Shown here: positions 17,691 through 29,853 of the stretch, in pieces | Numbering within the stretch: the first letter of the stretch is position 1 | Layout: every line of letters begins with the position of its first letter | Origin: Rhodoblastus sp. 17X3 | GTDB taxonomy: Bacteria > Pseudomonadota > Alphaproteobacteria > Rhizobiales > Beijerinckiaceae | Assembly (NCBI RefSeq): GCF_030056575.1 | Contig: NZ_JASHHX010000018.1 | Location: forward strand, 1-64,000 | Direction of reading: 5' to 3' | DNA length: 64,000 nt | Made by a program: the position numbers and the translations under genes | The notes under the pieces: model-generated | What the model was told of the DNA's origin: nothing | What the model saw: the letters and a program-made list of their open reading frames with translations, nothing else | The model's database searches: none

Positions 17691-18053
17691 ATGCCAAAGG
17701 CTTATTTCACATGTTACAGGCGGCGCCGCTGGTCCCGCCCACCTTGCCTGTGCCGCAGCGGAGGCCGCCGCCACTGGTCGCGCGGCGGATTGGCGTCCGC
17801 AACAAGCTTTCTACCTGGCCGCGCGAGGCCTTCGAGGCGCCAGTCTGGCGCTCGCGCCTTTTTGCGCCGACGTGCTGTTGGTCAGCGATCCCGCCGGGGC
17901 GCGCCATGCGCGCAACGAGGCGGCGGAGAAATACCGTCGCATTTCCAGGCCCGCTATCGCATCGCCCTCATCGATGACAAGCCTGTTCTGCCGATTGGAA
18001 CTGCGACGATTTCGCCCAGCCGCGAGCCGCTGTTCCGGCTGGAGCGGGCCTGA
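17691..18053 (+). pseudogene. Frameshifted small gene remnant
   Basis: An ATG at 17691 starts MPKAYFTCY and the same frame ends at the TGA at 18051-18053 with IALIDDKPVLPIGTATISPS. Between about 17705 and 17935, however, protein-like sequence is in the next frame (AADWRPQQAFYLAARGL, then ALAPFCADVLLVSDPAG), while the nominal frame gives an arginine/serine-rich translation. The pattern fits two compensating indels, or a gene whose middle changed frame. No family was recognised. It lies between aat and a small membrane-anchored protein, with no ribosome site of note. A sequencing error pair or a chance ORF are alternatives. Confidence 0.4.
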
Positions 18054-18062
18054 TCGGTGCGG

Positions 18063-18494
18063 TCAGTTCGTCTTGATGATGTGGCCGTCGAGGAAGATGA
18101 GCTTGTCGGCGCCGTCGGCGCGCCAATAGACATAGGCGTCGGGCTGGCCCCAGCTCGGGCTCAGCCATCGGGCGCCCAGAACGCTCTCGTCATTGGGGCA
18201 GGGCGCGAACAGCGCGAAGCCTTCCAGTTTCAGCCGCGCTTCCAGCGCTCCGGCGTCGGAGCCGAGTGGGAAATTCTTGCGCAAGACCTCGCCGAGCGCG
18301 GCGGGCGGGCGAACGCCCTGTTTCCGGCGGGCGTCCTGTTCATAAAGCGAGCGCGCCGGACAGGGCGCGCCGCGCAGCCCGTCGTCGGGAAGGCCCGCGA
18401 TCAGCGCGGGAACCGGCGTGTTCGCCGTTCGGAACAGCCAGAAGGCTGCGCCGGCCAGCGCGACAATTGCGACGAGGGTCGCGATCAGGCGCAC
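18063..18494 (-). CDS. Small membrane-anchored hypothetical protein
   Basis: Unrecognised 143-residue protein. Residues 2-22 form a hydrophobic helix (uncleaved anchor or signal), and the rest is predicted periplasmic with two or three cysteines (GAPCPARS, FAPCPNDE) that could form a disulfide, ending WRADGADKLIFLDGHIIKTN. The GTG start immediately follows the accC stop (TGAGTG), so it is translated as the last gene of accB-accC. The position after acetyl-CoA carboxylase genes suggests cotranscription, not shared function. Confidence 0.75.
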   Translation of the reverse strand: MRLIATLVAIVALAGAAFWLFRTANTPVPALIAGLPDDGLRGAPCPARSLYEQDARRKQGVRPPAALGEVLRKNFPLGSDAGALEARLKLEGFALFAPCPNDESVLGARWLSPSWGQPDAYVYWRADGADKLIFLDGHIIKTN

Positions 18495-19856
18495 TCAGGT
18501 TTCCGGGTCGTCCATGCCGCCGGCGGCAAGGAAATGCTCCAGCCAATGGATGTCATAGGCGCCGTCCTGAATGTCGGCGTTGCGCACCAGGGTGCGGAAC
18601 AGGGGCAGGGTCGTGTCGATGCCGTCGACGATGAATTCATCCAGCGCGCGGCGCAGGCGCATCAGAGCCTCGATGCGGGTGCGGCCCTGCACGATCAGCT
18701 TGCCGAGCAGCGAATCGTAATAGGGTGGGATCGTATAACCCTGATAGACCGCCGAATCGACGCGGACGCCGACGCCGCCGGGAGGGTGAAAATAGAGGAT
18801 CTTGCCGGGCGAGGGCCGGAACGTGACCGGATTCTCGGCGTTGATGCGGCATTCGATGGCGTGGCCACGCAATTCGAGATCGGACTGTGTGAAGCTGAGC
18901 GGCGCGCCCGCCGCGATCTTGATCTGCTCCACCAGCAGGTCCAGCCCGGAGATCATCTCGGTAATGGGATGCTCGACCTGGATGCGCGTGTTCATTTCAA
19001 TGAAATAGAACTCGCCGTTCTCGTAAAGGAATTCAATGGTGCCGGCGCCGGAATAGGAAAGCTTGCGCATCGCCTCGGCGCAGATTTCGCCGATGCGGTT
19101 GCGTTCGTCCTGGTTCAGCGCGGGCGAGGGGGTCTCTTCCAGCACCTTCTGGTGGCGTCGCTGCAATGAACAGTCGCGCTCGCCGATGTGCACCGCATTG
19201 CCCCGGCCGTCGCCGAGAATCTGAATCTCGATATGGCGCGGTTTTTCGAGATATTTCTCGAGATAGACCGCGTCGTCGCCGAAGGCCGCCTTGGCCTCCG
19301 TGCGGGCGACCGAAAGCGCATCGGGCAGATCGACAGCCGTGCGCGCGACCTTCATGCCGCGGCCGCCGCCGCCGGCGGCCGCCTTGACCAGCACCGGAAA
19401 GCCGATCTCCAGCGCGACCTTCATGGCCTCGTCGTCGTCGGTCACGCCGCCTTCCGAACCGGGCACGCAGGGAATGCCGAGCGCCCGCGCGGTGCGCTTG
19501 GCCTCGATCTTGTCGCCCATGATGCGGATATGCTCGGCCTTGGGGCCGATGAAGGCGATGCCGTGATCGGCGAGGATTTCGGCGAATTTGGCGTTTTCCG
19601 ACAGGAAGCCGTAGCCGGGATGGACGGCGTCGGCTCCCGTGATCTCGCAGGCCGCCAACAGGGCAGGAATGTTGAGATAGGAATCGCGCGCGGCGGGCGG
19701 GCCAATGCACACCGATTCGTTGGCCAGCTTGACATGCATGGCTTCCGCATCGGCGGTGGAATGCACCGCGACGGTGGCGATGCCCAGCTCCTTCGCCGCG
19801 CGAAGGATACGAAGGGCGATTTCGCCGCGATTCGCGATCAGGATCTTTTCGAACAT
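18495..19856 (-). CDS. accC: Acetyl-CoA carboxylase, biotin carboxylase subunit
   Basis: ATP-dependent carboxylation of the biotin on AccB, first half-reaction of malonyl-CoA synthesis. The 453 residues are the standard length. Features: N-terminal [19 protein letters not shown]-grasp glycine loop [16 protein letters not shown], and the C-terminal catalytic part [17 protein letters not shown] and [12 protein letters not shown]. It follows accB by 100 bases on the same strand, the usual accBC order. Biotin for the system can come from the bio cluster at 33-38.6 kb. Confidence 0.98.
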   Translation of the reverse strand: MFEKILIANRGEIALRILRAAKELGIATVAVHSTADAEAMHVKLANESVCIGPPAARDSYLNIPALLAACEITGADAVHPGYGFLSENAKFAEILADHGIAFIGPKAEHIRIMGDKIEAKRTARALGIPCVPGSEGGVTDDDEAMKVALEIGFPVLVKAAAGGGGRGMKVARTAVDLPDALSVARTEAKAAFGDDAVYLEKYLEKPRHIEIQILGDGRGNAVHIGERDCSLQRRHQKVLEETPSPALNQDERNRIGEICAEAMRKLSYSGAGTIEFLYENGEFYFIEMNTRIQVEHPITEMISGLDLLVEQIKIAAGAPLSFTQSDLELRGHAIECRINAENPVTFRPSPGKILYFHPPGGVGVRVDSAVYQGYTIPPYYDSLLGKLIVQGRTRIEALMRLRRALDEFIVDGIDTTLPLFRTLVRNADIQDGAYDIHWLEHFLAAGGMDDPET

Positions 19857-19956
19857 CTTGTTCTCATTTTTTACGCCGCCGCCGAGGAGATTTCCGCGAA
19901 TCCCTGCCCCTGTTCCGATGCGGGCGCGCCGCCAGCATCCTGGCCGCGCGCGGCTG

Positions 19957-20472
19957 TCAGGAAATGACGAGCAGCGGCTGGTTATATTCGACCGGCTGCG
20001 CGTCTTCGATCAGAATGGCGGTGATGGCGCCCGACTTGTGCGCGACAATGTCGTTGAAGGTCTTCATGGCCTCGATCAACAGGACCTTCTGCCCGGCAGT
20101 GACATGGGTGCCGATTTCGATGAAGGGCTTCGAATCCGGGCTCGGCCGCAGATAGGCGGTGCCAACCATCGGCGATTTGAGCGCGTCGGCGTTGTCCGCG
20201 AGCGCGACGGGCGCCTCGGCTGGCGCGGCAACTGGATGGGCCGCAACCGCGGCCGGCGTCGCGAGGGGCGCAGGCGCCGTCGCATAAACGGGAGCGGGCG
20301 CCGTGGCCTGACGCGCCACGCGAATGCGCAGATCGCCTTTTTCGACCTCGATTTCGGTGAGGTCGGTTTCGCTCAGCAAGGTCGCTATTTCGCGGACGAG
20401 TTTCGCGTCGATCTTCTCGCCGGTCTCGCCGGAACGGGCGGGCTTGATGGCGGAGGAGCTGGTTCTACTCAT
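19957..20472 (-). CDS. accB: Acetyl-CoA carboxylase, biotin carboxyl carrier protein
   Basis: Carries biotin on a lysine near the C-terminus, in the motif LIEAMKTFN, and shuttles CO2 between AccC and AccAD. The 171 residues show an N-terminal helical part ([21 protein letters not shown]), an Ala/Pro-rich linker of about 50 residues, and the C-terminal biotinyl domain ([20 protein letters not shown]). The ATG at 20472 was chosen over a TTG 16 codons upstream because the family starts with a short Ser/Thr-rich peptide. The ribosome site is weak. Confidence 0.96.
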   Translation of the reverse strand: MSRTSSSAIKPARSGETGEKIDAKLVREIATLLSETDLTEIEVEKGDLRIRVARQATAPAPVYATAPAPLATPAAVAAHPVAAPAEAPVALADNADALKSPMVGTAYLRPSPDSKPFIEIGTHVTAGQKVLLIEAMKTFNDIVAHKSGAITAILIEDAQPVEYNQPLLVIS

Positions 20473-20798
20473 TCTTAATCGGCCTTGGCTATGGGGCGGG
20501 TTCGGATTTCTGGCGCCCAATCCGAAGCGCCGTCTCGGGCGGCCTCGGCGCGGGTCGGCCGGCCCCTGTTTCTATTCCTGGTTTCGATTCGCAGCTTCAT
20601 TTCGAAAATTGTGACGATTCTCAGCGTCCGGTCATAAGCTTTTTAGCATGGCTTTGAAAGAGTCATCGTTTCGGCGCCTTCTTGGCCATAAATATCCCCA
20701 TATTTCGGCGCGGCTTGTTTTTGCCGATGCGGCGCACTAGGTTTGCCGCAACACGCGCGATCCCTCGCGTTCAATCGGGTTTCGAAAGGTTTGTGGTC
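20473..20798. other. Divergent intergenic region between accB and tatA
   Basis: About 325 bases that must hold promoters for accBC (minus) and tatABC (plus). The part at 20560-20660 is AT-richer (TTTCTATTCCTGGTTTCG, CATAAGCTTTTTAG) and is the likeliest promoter zone. No gene, terminator or palindrome was convincing. Confidence 0.45.
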
Positions 20799-21035
20799 AT
20801 GGGCAGTTTCTCCTTGCCCCATCTGCTGCTGCTGGGTGTCGTGGTGCTCATCCTTTTCGGCGGCAAGGGCAAAATCTCCGAAATCATGGGCGACGTCGCG
20901 AAGGGCATCAAGTCCTTCAAGAAGGGGCTGTCCGACGAGGAGGCCCCGGCCAAGCCCGGGGAGCCGCCGCGCACGATCGAGCACCAGACGCCGGCGACCG
21001 TCGACGCCCAGCGCGACGCCAACAAGGTCGGCTGA
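20799..21035 (+). CDS. tatA: Twin-arginine translocase subunit TatA
   Basis: Pore-forming subunit of the Tat system, which exports folded proteins. The 78 residues have the N-terminal membrane helix ([18 protein letters not shown]), the hinge [13 protein letters not shown] and an amphipathic helix [13 protein letters not shown], then a charged tail. The frame is open upstream, but the ATG at 20799 gives the family's N-terminus. It heads tatA-tatB-tatC. The HiPIP encoded at 38774 has a Tat signal and is a likely client. Confidence 0.96.
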   Translation: MGSFSLPHLLLLGVVVLILFGGKGKISEIMGDVAKGIKSFKKGLSDEEAPAKPGEPPRTIEHQTPATVDAQRDANKVG

Positions 21036-21159
21036 GCCGTAGCGTCCTTGAGGCCGGTTCTTGAGGCGAACTCTCGGAAAATCGTGTCAAACATTTGATT
21101 TGACGGTCACTTACCCCTGAGCGATCGGCAGGCGCCGCGCGATTGCCAGAGAGGGCTCG

Positions 21160-21608
21160 ATGTTCGATTTCGATGTGGGCAAGCTACTGCTGATCGGCGT
21201 CGTGGCCCTGATTTTCATTCCGCCCAAGGACCTTCCCAACGCCCTGCGGCAGCTTGGCCGCATCATCGGGCAGGCGCGGCGCATGGCTTCTGATTTCCAG
21301 GGCCAGTTCAGCGAGGCCCTCCGCGAGGCGGAGCTGTCGCAAATCAAGGACGAATTGCACAATCTCAAGCAGAAGGCCTCCGTCGAGGACGCTTTCTCAC
21401 ATGTCGCCGACATGCTGGAGACCAAGGTCGAGACGCCGGCGGCGACGGAAGCGACCGGACCTGAGTCGCCGGCAATCGAGGCGGCTTCGCCGGAACCGGC
21501 TCACACCCCAGCGCCGGTTCCCATGCCCCAGCCCGCGCCTTTGCCTGAGCCCTTGCCCGAACCGTCGCCTTTGCCCGAAGCTTCCAAGCCTGGCCAGGGG
21601 AGCGCGCC

Positions 21609-21612
<4 letters not shown>
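21160..21612 (+). CDS. tatB: Twin-arginine translocase subunit TatB
   Basis: Receptor component that works with TatC to bind twin-arginine signals. The 150 residues start MFDFDVGKLLLIGVVALIF with the membrane helix, followed by the proline of IFIPPKDLP and a long amphipathic/coiled segment (LGRIIGQARRMASDFQGQF). The last 45 residues are a repetitive Pro/Glu/Leu tail (PEPLPEPSPLPE), a common disordered extension in the class. Its stop overlaps the tatC start by four bases. Confidence 0.95.
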
Positions 21613-23829
<2,217 letters not shown>

Positions 23830-23905
23830 GCCGCGCAATGACTGTTTCCCGCGCCCGCCCGCATGATAAGGCGAGGCGGCGGGGTTTAGAATCGGGCGGG
23901 CGGAC

Positions 23906-24658
23906 ATGCGCATTCTCATCACCAATGACGACGGCATTCATGCGCCCGGGCTCAAAGTGCTGGAGCGCGTCGCCAAGGCCCTGTCCGACGACGTGGTGGT
24001 GGTGGCGCCGGAGACCGACCAGTCCGGCGTCGCGCATTCGCTTTCGCTGTCCGATCCGCTGCGCCTGCGCAAGATCACCGACCGCCATTACGCCGTGAAG
24101 GGCACGCCGACCGATTGCGTCATCATGGGCGTCCGAAAGCTGATGATTGACAATCCGCCCGATCTCGTGCTGTCCGGCGTCAACAAGGGCCAGAACGTCG
24201 CCGAGGACGTGACTTATTCCGGCACCATCGCGGGCGCGATGGAGGGCACGCTGCTCGGCATCCCCTCGATCGCCCTGTCGCAGTGCTATTCGCCGGACGG
24301 CGTATTCTGGGAATGCGCCGAGACCCATGCGCCCGGCCTGATTCGCAAGATCATGGCGCGGGGCCTGCCGACCGGCGTGCTGATGAACCTCAACTTTCCC
24401 GCCTGTGCGCCCGATCAGGTGCAGGGCGTTTCGCTGGCGCGTCAGGGGCGCCGCGAGCAGGAATTGATGAAGATCGAGGCGCGCTTCGACGGTCGCGGCA
24501 ATCCCTATTACTGGATCGCCTTCGAACGGCCGACCTTTTTGCCGGGCGAAGGCACCGATCTCGAAGCCGTCGCCCAGAAGCGGATCTCGGCGACGCCGTT
24601 GCGGCTCGACCTGACGGACCGGCCGGCGCTCGATCATTTCGCAGAAACCTTCGTGTGA
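23906..24658 (+). CDS. surE: 5'/3'-nucleotidase SurE
   Basis: Survival protein E, a metal-dependent phosphatase acting on nucleoside monophosphates and polyphosphate. The 250 residues start [19 protein letters not shown], where the paired Asp residues bind the metal, and contain [16 protein letters not shown] and [18 protein letters not shown], the standard active-site signatures. It precedes pcm by seven bases, the classical surE-pcm-nlpD stress-survival arrangement. Confidence 0.97.
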   Translation: MRILITNDDGIHAPGLKVLERVAKALSDDVVVVAPETDQSGVAHSLSLSDPLRLRKITDRHYAVKGTPTDCVIMGVRKLMIDNPPDLVLSGVNKGQNVAEDVTYSGTIAGAMEGTLLGIPSIALSQCYSPDGVFWECAETHAPGLIRKIMARGLPTGVLMNLNFPACAPDQVQGVSLARQGRREQELMKIEARFDGRGNPYYWIAFERPTFLPGEGTDLEAVAQKRISATPLRLDLTDRPALDHFAETFV

Positions 24659-24665
24659 GGCGCTC

Positions 24666-25358
24666 ATGGGGCCGCTTTCCGCCGCCTCTTCGGTGATTCT
24701 GGCTTCGGCGCAGGCGCGGGCGGAGGCCAAGGCGCAATTGCTGCTGCGGCTTCGGGCGCAGGGCTATGCCGACCTGCCGCTGCTGCGGGCCTTGGAGAGC
24801 GCGCCGCGCGAGAATTTCGTCGGCCCGGCCTATATTGATCTCGCCATGCGCGACGTCGCCGTGCCGCTCGCCTTCGGCCAGACCATGGAAGCCCCTTCCG
24901 CGCTCGCACGGATGATCGCGGCTTTGGCGCCGCGTCCCGACAGCCGCATCCTCGAAATCGGCGCCGGCTCGGGCTATTCGGCCAAGGCCTTGTCGCTGCT
25001 CGGGCGCGAGGTTGTGAGCCTGGAATGTTTCGAACGACTGGCGCAGGAGGCCCGCGCGCGGCTGGAGCGGCTTGGCGCGCGCAATGTCGCGGTCGTCTGG
25101 GCCGACGGTTTCGAGATCTCGCCGTCCTTGGGGCTGTTCGACCGCATTCTCATTCATGGCGCGTTGGAAGAGGTTCCGCCCAATCTGTCCGGGGCGCTGG
25201 GCGAGGGCGGCGTGCTGGTCGCGCCGCGCCGGGCGGCGGATCGCGGCGCCTGCGAGCTGATCCGCCAGACCCGCGCGGGCGGGGAGGGCGTGAGGACCGA
25301 GGTTCTTGGCCCCTGGCGCGCGCAGAACCTGTTGCGCGGCCTTTTTCCGAACCATTGA
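24666..25358 (+). CDS. pcm: Protein-L-isoaspartate O-methyltransferase
   Basis: Repairs isomerised aspartyl residues in damaged proteins using S-adenosylmethionine. The 230 residues contain FGQTMEAPSALARMIAAL and the SAM loop ILEIGAGSGYSAKALSLLG, then VVWADGFE. The start ATG lies seven bases after the surE stop, so the pair is probably one transcript. The central motif PVPLAFGQ-type segment is intact (VAVPLAFGQTM). Confidence 0.93.
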   Translation: MGPLSAASSVILASAQARAEAKAQLLLRLRAQGYADLPLLRALESAPRENFVGPAYIDLAMRDVAVPLAFGQTMEAPSALARMIAALAPRPDSRILEIGAGSGYSAKALSLLGREVVSLECFERLAQEARARLERLGARNVAVVWADGFEISPSLGLFDRILIHGALEEVPPNLSGALGEGGVLVAPRRAADRGACELIRQTRAGGEGVRTEVLGPWRAQNLLRGLFPNH

Positions 25359-25376
25359 AACATTGGTCCGGCCGAG

Positions 25377-25417
25377 GCCAAGGCGCATTTTCAGAGGTCA
25401 TTCATTGGCGCCTTGGC
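25377..25417 (+). terminator. Candidate stem-loop after pcm
   Basis: Perfect 10-bp arms GCCAAGGCGC (25377-25386) and GCGCCTTGGC (25408-25417) enclose a 21-base loop, 19 bases after the pcm stop. No T-run follows, so it could instead stabilise the surE-pcm message. Confidence 0.4.
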
Positions 25418-25537
25418 GTTAGGCCTAATCAAATCCTAATCGCGCCCTATTTTCTGAATATCGATTCATCTTAAACGCTCCTTTAACTCAGATTGTTTCT
25501 AATGCTCATGTTGGTTTCAGCGTGGGTGGGATGCGTG

Positions 25538-27136
25538 ATGAGGGATAGGGTAAAATCTTCCGGAGGGGCGTTCCGGGTGGCCCTGATCGGCGTGGCCACG
25601 ATCATGCTCGGCGGTTGCTCCGAGACCGGCCAGTTCGGCAATACATTCGGGTCTCCTTTCAGCAGCAGCAGTCTCCCGCGGCTCGACAAGACCCCGACAG
25701 GGTCGGTTACGACGGCGCCCGCGCCGCAGTCGTCGCAATTCGGCGACTTCTTCAAGGAAGCGTTCCGGCCATTCGACGACAATTCCGCCGCCCAGCCGGC
25801 GCGTCCGCCTTACGCCGCGCGTCCCGCCGCCGCGCAGGCTCCGATTGTTCAACGCCCCGTTCCGCCAGCGCCGATCGCCAGCGCGCCGCTCGCCGCGCCG
25901 AGCGCTCCATCCTTTTCCGCGCCGATCGCCGCCGCGCCCGTCTTCGCCCCCTCGGCTGCCAGGCCTGCGGCGATTGCGCGTTCCGCGCCGAACTCTGTCG
26001 GCGGCTGGACCTCGGAAGGCGGCACGCCCGTCGTCGTGGCTCAGGGCGAGAGCGCCGAAAACATCGCCCAGCGTTTTGGCGTGCCGACCGACGCGCTGCT
26101 GCAGCTGAACGGCTATTCCTCGCGCTCGCAGGTTCAGCCCGGCGCCCGGCTGGTGATCCCTGTCTATCGCGCCAATGGCGCGCGGACCGCCGCCGCGCCC
26201 GCCGTTTCAAGACCTGCGCCGCAAGCCGTCGCTGCGCCAGTTGCGCCGCGTCTCGCCAGCAAATCGCTGGTTGGCGAGGAGGTGGATCAGGTCAGGCGCG
26301 CCGCCCCGACGCTCGCAGCGCCCAAGCTCGACGCTGCGGCGCTTGCGGCCGACAAGCGCGCCAAGCTGGCGCAGGCCAAGGCTGAAAAGGCCGCGGCCGC
26401 TCAAGCGGAAGCCGCCAAAATCGCCGCAGCGGACGCCGCGAAAAAGGCCGCCGCCAAGACAGCTTCGGCCACCGCCGCCGCCGACGCTGCGAAGAAGACC
26501 GCCGCCAAGGTTGCGGCCGTCGCGCCGCTCGCCCAGGTGAAGGGACTCCCCGCGGCTGCTACCGCCAAGACAGTCGCCGTCGCCACAGCCGCGGCCACCC
26601 AGGCCAAGCCGGCTGCGGCTCAGTCTGCGACGACTGCCGCCGCTGTCGTCGCTCCCGTCAAGGCCGAGACGACCAAGGTCGCCAAGGCTGAGTCCAAGGT
26701 CGACGCCGAGGCCACCGCCAGCCTGCAGCCCGCCTCGACGTCCGCCGTCGCGCCGAGCGACTCGGCCAATCCCGAATTCCGCTGGCCCGCTCGCGGCCGC
26801 GTCATTCAGGGCTTCGGTTCGAGCGGCAATGACGGCATCAATATCGCAGTGCCCGAAGGCACCCAGGTCAAGGCCGCTGAAAATGGCGTCGTCGCTTACG
26901 CTGGTAGCGAACTCAAAGGCTATGGCAATCTGGTTCTGATTCGCCATCCCAATGGCTTCGTGACCGCTTACGCCAATAATGGCGCGATCAACGTCAAGCG
27001 CGGCGACACCGTCAAGCGCGGCCAGACCATCGCGCTGTCGGGCCAGAGCGGCAATGTGTCCTCGCCGCAGCTGCACTTCGAGCTGCGCAAGGGCTCGAAG
27101 CCGGTCGATCCCTCGTCCTATCTGGCGGGTCTGTAA
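25538..27136 (+). CDS. nlpD: NlpD-like lipoprotein: LysM and degenerate M23/LytM domain
   Basis: Outer-membrane lipoprotein of the EnvC/NlpD type, expected to activate cell-wall amidases at the division site. From the ATG at 25538 it has 532 residues: a lipoprotein signal with lipobox LGGC near residues 24-27, Ala/Pro-rich linkers, a LysM peptidoglycan-binding domain (~160-208, QGESAENIAQRFGVPTDALL), a long Ala/Lys helix-like linker (~250-380) and a C-terminal M23 domain (~420-525). The metal-binding positions are altered: NDGINIAVP replaces the usual HxGxD-type motif and TAYANNG the YxH, while LHFEL remains, so it is probably catalytically dead. Earlier in-frame starts exist, but this one gives the signal peptide. 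An AmiC-type amidase is encoded at 42935-44356. Confidence 0.87.
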   Translation: MRDRVKSSGGAFRVALIGVATIMLGGCSETGQFGNTFGSPFSSSSLPRLDKTPTGSVTTAPAPQSSQFGDFFKEAFRPFDDNSAAQPARPPYAARPAAAQAPIVQRPVPPAPIASAPLAAPSAPSFSAPIAAAPVFAPSAARPAAIARSAPNSVGGWTSEGGTPVVVAQGESAENIAQRFGVPTDALLQLNGYSSRSQVQPGARLVIPVYRANGARTAAAPAVSRPAPQAVAAPVAPRLASKSLVGEEVDQVRRAAPTLAAPKLDAAALAADKRAKLAQAKAEKAAAAQAEAAKIAAADAAKKAAAKTASATAAADAAKKTAAKVAAVAPLAQVKGLPAAATAKTVAVATAAATQAKPAAAQSATTAAAVVAPVKAETTKVAKAESKVDAEATASLQPASTSAVAPSDSANPEFRWPARGRVIQGFGSSGNDGINIAVPEGTQVKAAENGVVAYAGSELKGYGNLVLIRHPNGFVTAYANNGAINVKRGDTVKRGQTIALSGQSGNVSSPQLHFELRKGSKPVDPSSYLAGL

Positions 27137-27239
27137 TACCGGTTGTCATCGGTGAGGCTGAAGCTCATCGCGACGGGTCGTGATCAGTAAGAATAACAAG
27201 AGTTCTTTCCCTAACCGCGAGACACGGCCGGGAAAGCAA

Positions 27240-27278
27240 CGGGGCGGCGGGGTCCAATGACAGGCCCACGCCGCCCCG
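27240..27278. terminator. Terminator between convergent nlpD and moeA
   Basis: Arms CGGGGCGGCG (27240-27249) and CGCCGCCCCG (27269-27278) pair over ten positions around a 19-base loop. It lies between the converging stop codons of nlpD and moeA and can serve both. The flanking T-tracts are short (ATCCATTTC on plus; TTGCTTTCCC on minus). Confidence 0.65.
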
Positions 27279-27301
27279 ATCCATTTCAGGGCCGATCTAA
27301 T

Positions 27302-28540
27302 TCAAGGAATCAGTCGCAGAATGCGAACGAATTCGCCCTTCGCGCATCGGGGCTCCTTCGCCTCGCGGATCAGGAGCGCCCCGGACGCGGCCAGCGCCGA
27401 AGTAAGGGACGAATCCTGATCGGGCAGCGGCGTGGCGACGAAGCGCCCTTCATTGTCGCGTTCGAGACTGGCGCGGATATATTCGCGGCGCGCGCCGCCG
27501 GCGGGCAGGGCCGCGCCCGCGAGCGCCGGTTCGCTGCGATCCGAACCGGCCAGCGGATCGCCGGAGAGCGCCCGGATCAGCGGCCTCAGGAACAATTCGG
27601 CGCAGACGAAAGCGGAGGCCGGGTTGCCCGGCAGCCCGACCACCCGCATTGGGCCGATCTGGCCGTGGATGAGGGGCTTGCCGGGCTTCATATTGACCTT
27701 CCAGAAGCTCAGGGCCATGCCTTCGCGGCCCAACGCCTCGCGAACGAGATCGCGGTCGCCGACTGAGGCGCCGGCGATGGTGACGAGAATATCGGCGCCT
27801 TCGCGCCGCGCCCGCGCGATGGCCGCCTCGATCTCGTCCGTCCGGTCAGGAACGATGCCGAGATCGAACGCCTCACCGCCCGCCGACTCCACGAGGCCGA
27901 GCACAGCGAAGGCGTTGGACGCGACGATCTGGTCGTCGCCGCGCGGCGCGCCGGGCGCTACCAGTTCATCACCCGTCGAGAGCACCGCGACGCGCGGCTT
28001 GCGGGCGACGGGCAGGGTCGCATGATCGGCGGTGGCGGCGAGGGCGACATCGGCAGGGCTGAGGCGGCGGCCGCGCCGCAGGAGAATCTCGCCAGTGCGG
28101 AAATCAACGCCTTCCGCGCGGACGTTGGCGCCGGCTGCGACGGGCGTTGTTGCGCTCAGGCTGTCGCCGTCGCGGCGGGCGTCCTCCTGGATGAGAACGC
28201 TGTCGGCTCCCGCCGGCATGGGCGCTCCCGTGAAGATCCGCACCGCTTCGCCGGGACCGCAAGAACCCAGGAAACCGCGCCCGGCGATGGAGTCCCCGAC
28301 AATCCGCAGCGGGCCGGCGAAGGCGTCGGCGGCTCGCAAGGCATAGCCGTCCATGGCCGACAGCGCCTTGGGAGGCTGCGTCCGCCGCGCGAAGACGTCC
28401 TGCGCCAGCGTCGCGCCGAAACAATTGGAGAGCGGCTTGTCAATGACGGCCAGCGGCCCATTCGCCTCGGAGAGGATCTGCGCGAGGGCCTCGTCAACGG
28501 AAAGGATCGGCTTCTTTTCACTCATCGGGGAGAAACTCAT
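27302..28540 (-). CDS. moeA: Molybdopterin molybdenumtransferase MoeA
   Basis: Inserts molybdate into adenylylated molybdopterin, the last common step of molybdenum cofactor synthesis. The 412 residues show [20 protein letters not shown], the MPT-binding [29 protein letters not shown] and the MoCF-fold GGASVGDRD-like segment ([17 protein letters not shown]), then [19 protein letters not shown]. Its ATG overlaps the moaC stop. It is the last gene of trpG-trpD-trpC-moaC-moeA; lexA, which often follows in the class, is not here. Confidence 0.96.
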   Translation of the reverse strand: MSFSPMSEKKPILSVDEALAQILSEANGPLAVIDKPLSNCFGATLAQDVFARRTQPPKALSAMDGYALRAADAFAGPLRIVGDSIAGRGFLGSCGPGEAVRIFTGAPMPAGADSVLIQEDARRDGDSLSATTPVAAGANVRAEGVDFRTGEILLRRGRRLSPADVALAATADHATLPVARKPRVAVLSTGDELVAPGAPRGDDQIVASNAFAVLGLVESAGGEAFDLGIVPDRTDEIEAAIARARREGADILVTIAGASVGDRDLVREALGREGMALSFWKVNMKPGKPLIHGQIGPMRVVGLPGNPASAFVCAELFLRPLIRALSGDPLAGSDRSEPALAGAALPAGGARREYIRASLERDNEGRFVATPLPDQDSSLTSALAASGALLIREAKEPRCAKGEFVRILRLIP

Positions 28541-29028
28541 TCGGCGCGGAAATAGTCGCCCGATTTTCCGCCGGTCTTTTCAGCCAGCACGATTCCTTCG
28601 ATCCGCATGGCGCGGTCGGCGGCCTTGAGCATGTCGTAGATTGTCAGGCAGGCGACGGAGACGGCGGTCAGCGCCTCCATTTCCACGCCGGTTTCGCCAA
28701 GCACTTTCGTGCGCGCCGCGACGCGCACGCCGGGCAGGGTTTCATCCGGCGCGATCTCGACTTCCACCTTGGTCAGGTTGAGCGGGTGGCATAGCGGGAT
28801 CAGCTCGTGCGTGCGCTTGGCGGCCATAATGCCCGCGATTCGGGCGGTAGCGAAGACGTCGCCTTTTTTTGCCTGGCCGGAGAGGCAGAGCGCAAGAGTT
28901 TCGGGCGCCATGACCACGGCGCCGCGCGCGACGGCCTGGCGCTCGGTGCGCGGCTTGGCCGAGACGTCGACCATATGCGCCTCGCCCGCCGCATTGATAT
29001 GGGTGAGGCCCGGTTTTTCGGCCGTCAT
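28537..29028 (-). CDS. moaC: Cyclic pyranopterin monophosphate synthase MoaC
   Basis: Works with MoaA to convert GTP-derived 3',8-cyclo-GTP into cyclic pyranopterin monophosphate. The 163 residues include [18 protein letters not shown], the metal/substrate site [18 protein letters not shown] and [20 protein letters not shown], all in place. The start overlaps the trpC stop by ATGA, giving tight coupling between tryptophan and cofactor genes, a known alphaproteobacterial arrangement. Confidence 0.97.
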   Translation of the reverse strand: MTAEKPGLTHINAAGEAHMVDVSAKPRTERQAVARGAVVMAPETLALCLSGQAKKGDVFATARIAGIMAAKRTHELIPLCHPLNLTKVEVEIAPDETLPGVRVAARTKVLGETGVEMEALTAVSVACLTIYDMLKAADRAMRIEGIVLAEKTGGKSGDYFRAE

Positions 29029-29837
29029 GCCGGCTGGGCGGCCGTGGCGCCGGTCAGAAGGCTGTGCGTCGCCTCGCGCAGGTCGGGCTGGCGCATCAGG
29101 GATTCCCCGACCAGGAAGACATTGACGCCGGATTTCTGCAGGCGGGCGATGTCGGCATGGCAGCCGATGCCGCTTTCGGCGACGATCAGCCGGTCCTTCG
29201 GCGCGCGCGCGGCCAGCCTTTCGCTGGTTTCGATCGAGACGCTGAAATCGCGCAGGTTGCGGTTATTGATTCCGACAAGGCGCGTTTCGAGCGCCAGAGC
29301 GCGGTCAAGTTCGGCTTCGTCATGGGCTTCCGCCAGCACGTCCATGTGGAGGTCATGGGCCGCAGCGTTGAGCGCCTGCGCCTCGCGGTCGCTGACGCAG
29401 GCGAGAATGATGAGGATGCAGTCGGCCCCGGCGGCGCGCGCCTCATAGACCTGATAGGGATCGAACAGGAAGTCCTTGCGCAACGCCGGCAGATGGGTCG
29501 CGTCGCGCGCGGCGGTGAGATCGTCGAGCTTGCCCTGAAAGGACGGCGTGTCGGTGAGGACGGAAAGACAGGCGGCGCCGCCGGCTTCATAGGCCCGGGC
29601 GAGGGCGGGCGGGTCGAACTCGGGGCGGATCAGGCCCTTGGACGGGCTGGCCTTTTTCACTTCCGCGATCAGCGCAGGCAGGCCGGCCTCGACCTTGGCC
29701 TCGATGGCGCGCAGGAAGCCTCGCGGCGGGTCGCGGTCATGGGCCTTGCGCTCGAGCGTCGCAAAGGGCACGCGGACCTTGGCTTCGGAGATCTCGGTCC
29801 GCTTATAAGCTTCAATTTTCTTCAAAATGTCCGACAT
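29025..29837 (-). CDS. trpC: Indole-3-glycerol phosphate synthase
   Basis: Closes the indole ring from carboxyphenylamino-deoxyribulose phosphate in tryptophan synthesis. The 270-residue TIM barrel shows the catalytic [41 protein letters not shown] and the phosphate site VAESGI. It is monofunctional, with no TrpF fusion. The gap to trpD is 16 bases. Confidence 0.97.
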   Translation of the reverse strand: MSDILKKIEAYKRTEISEAKVRVPFATLERKAHDRDPPRGFLRAIEAKVEAGLPALIAEVKKASPSKGLIRPEFDPPALARAYEAGGAACLSVLTDTPSFQGKLDDLTAARDATHLPALRKDFLFDPYQVYEARAAGADCILIILACVSDREAQALNAAAHDLHMDVLAEAHDEAELDRALALETRLVGINNRNLRDFSVSIETSERLAARAPKDRLIVAESGIGCHADIARLQKSGVNVFLVGESLMRQPDLREATHSLLTGATAAQPA

Positions 29838-29853
29838 GTTTCGACCTTAGCGT

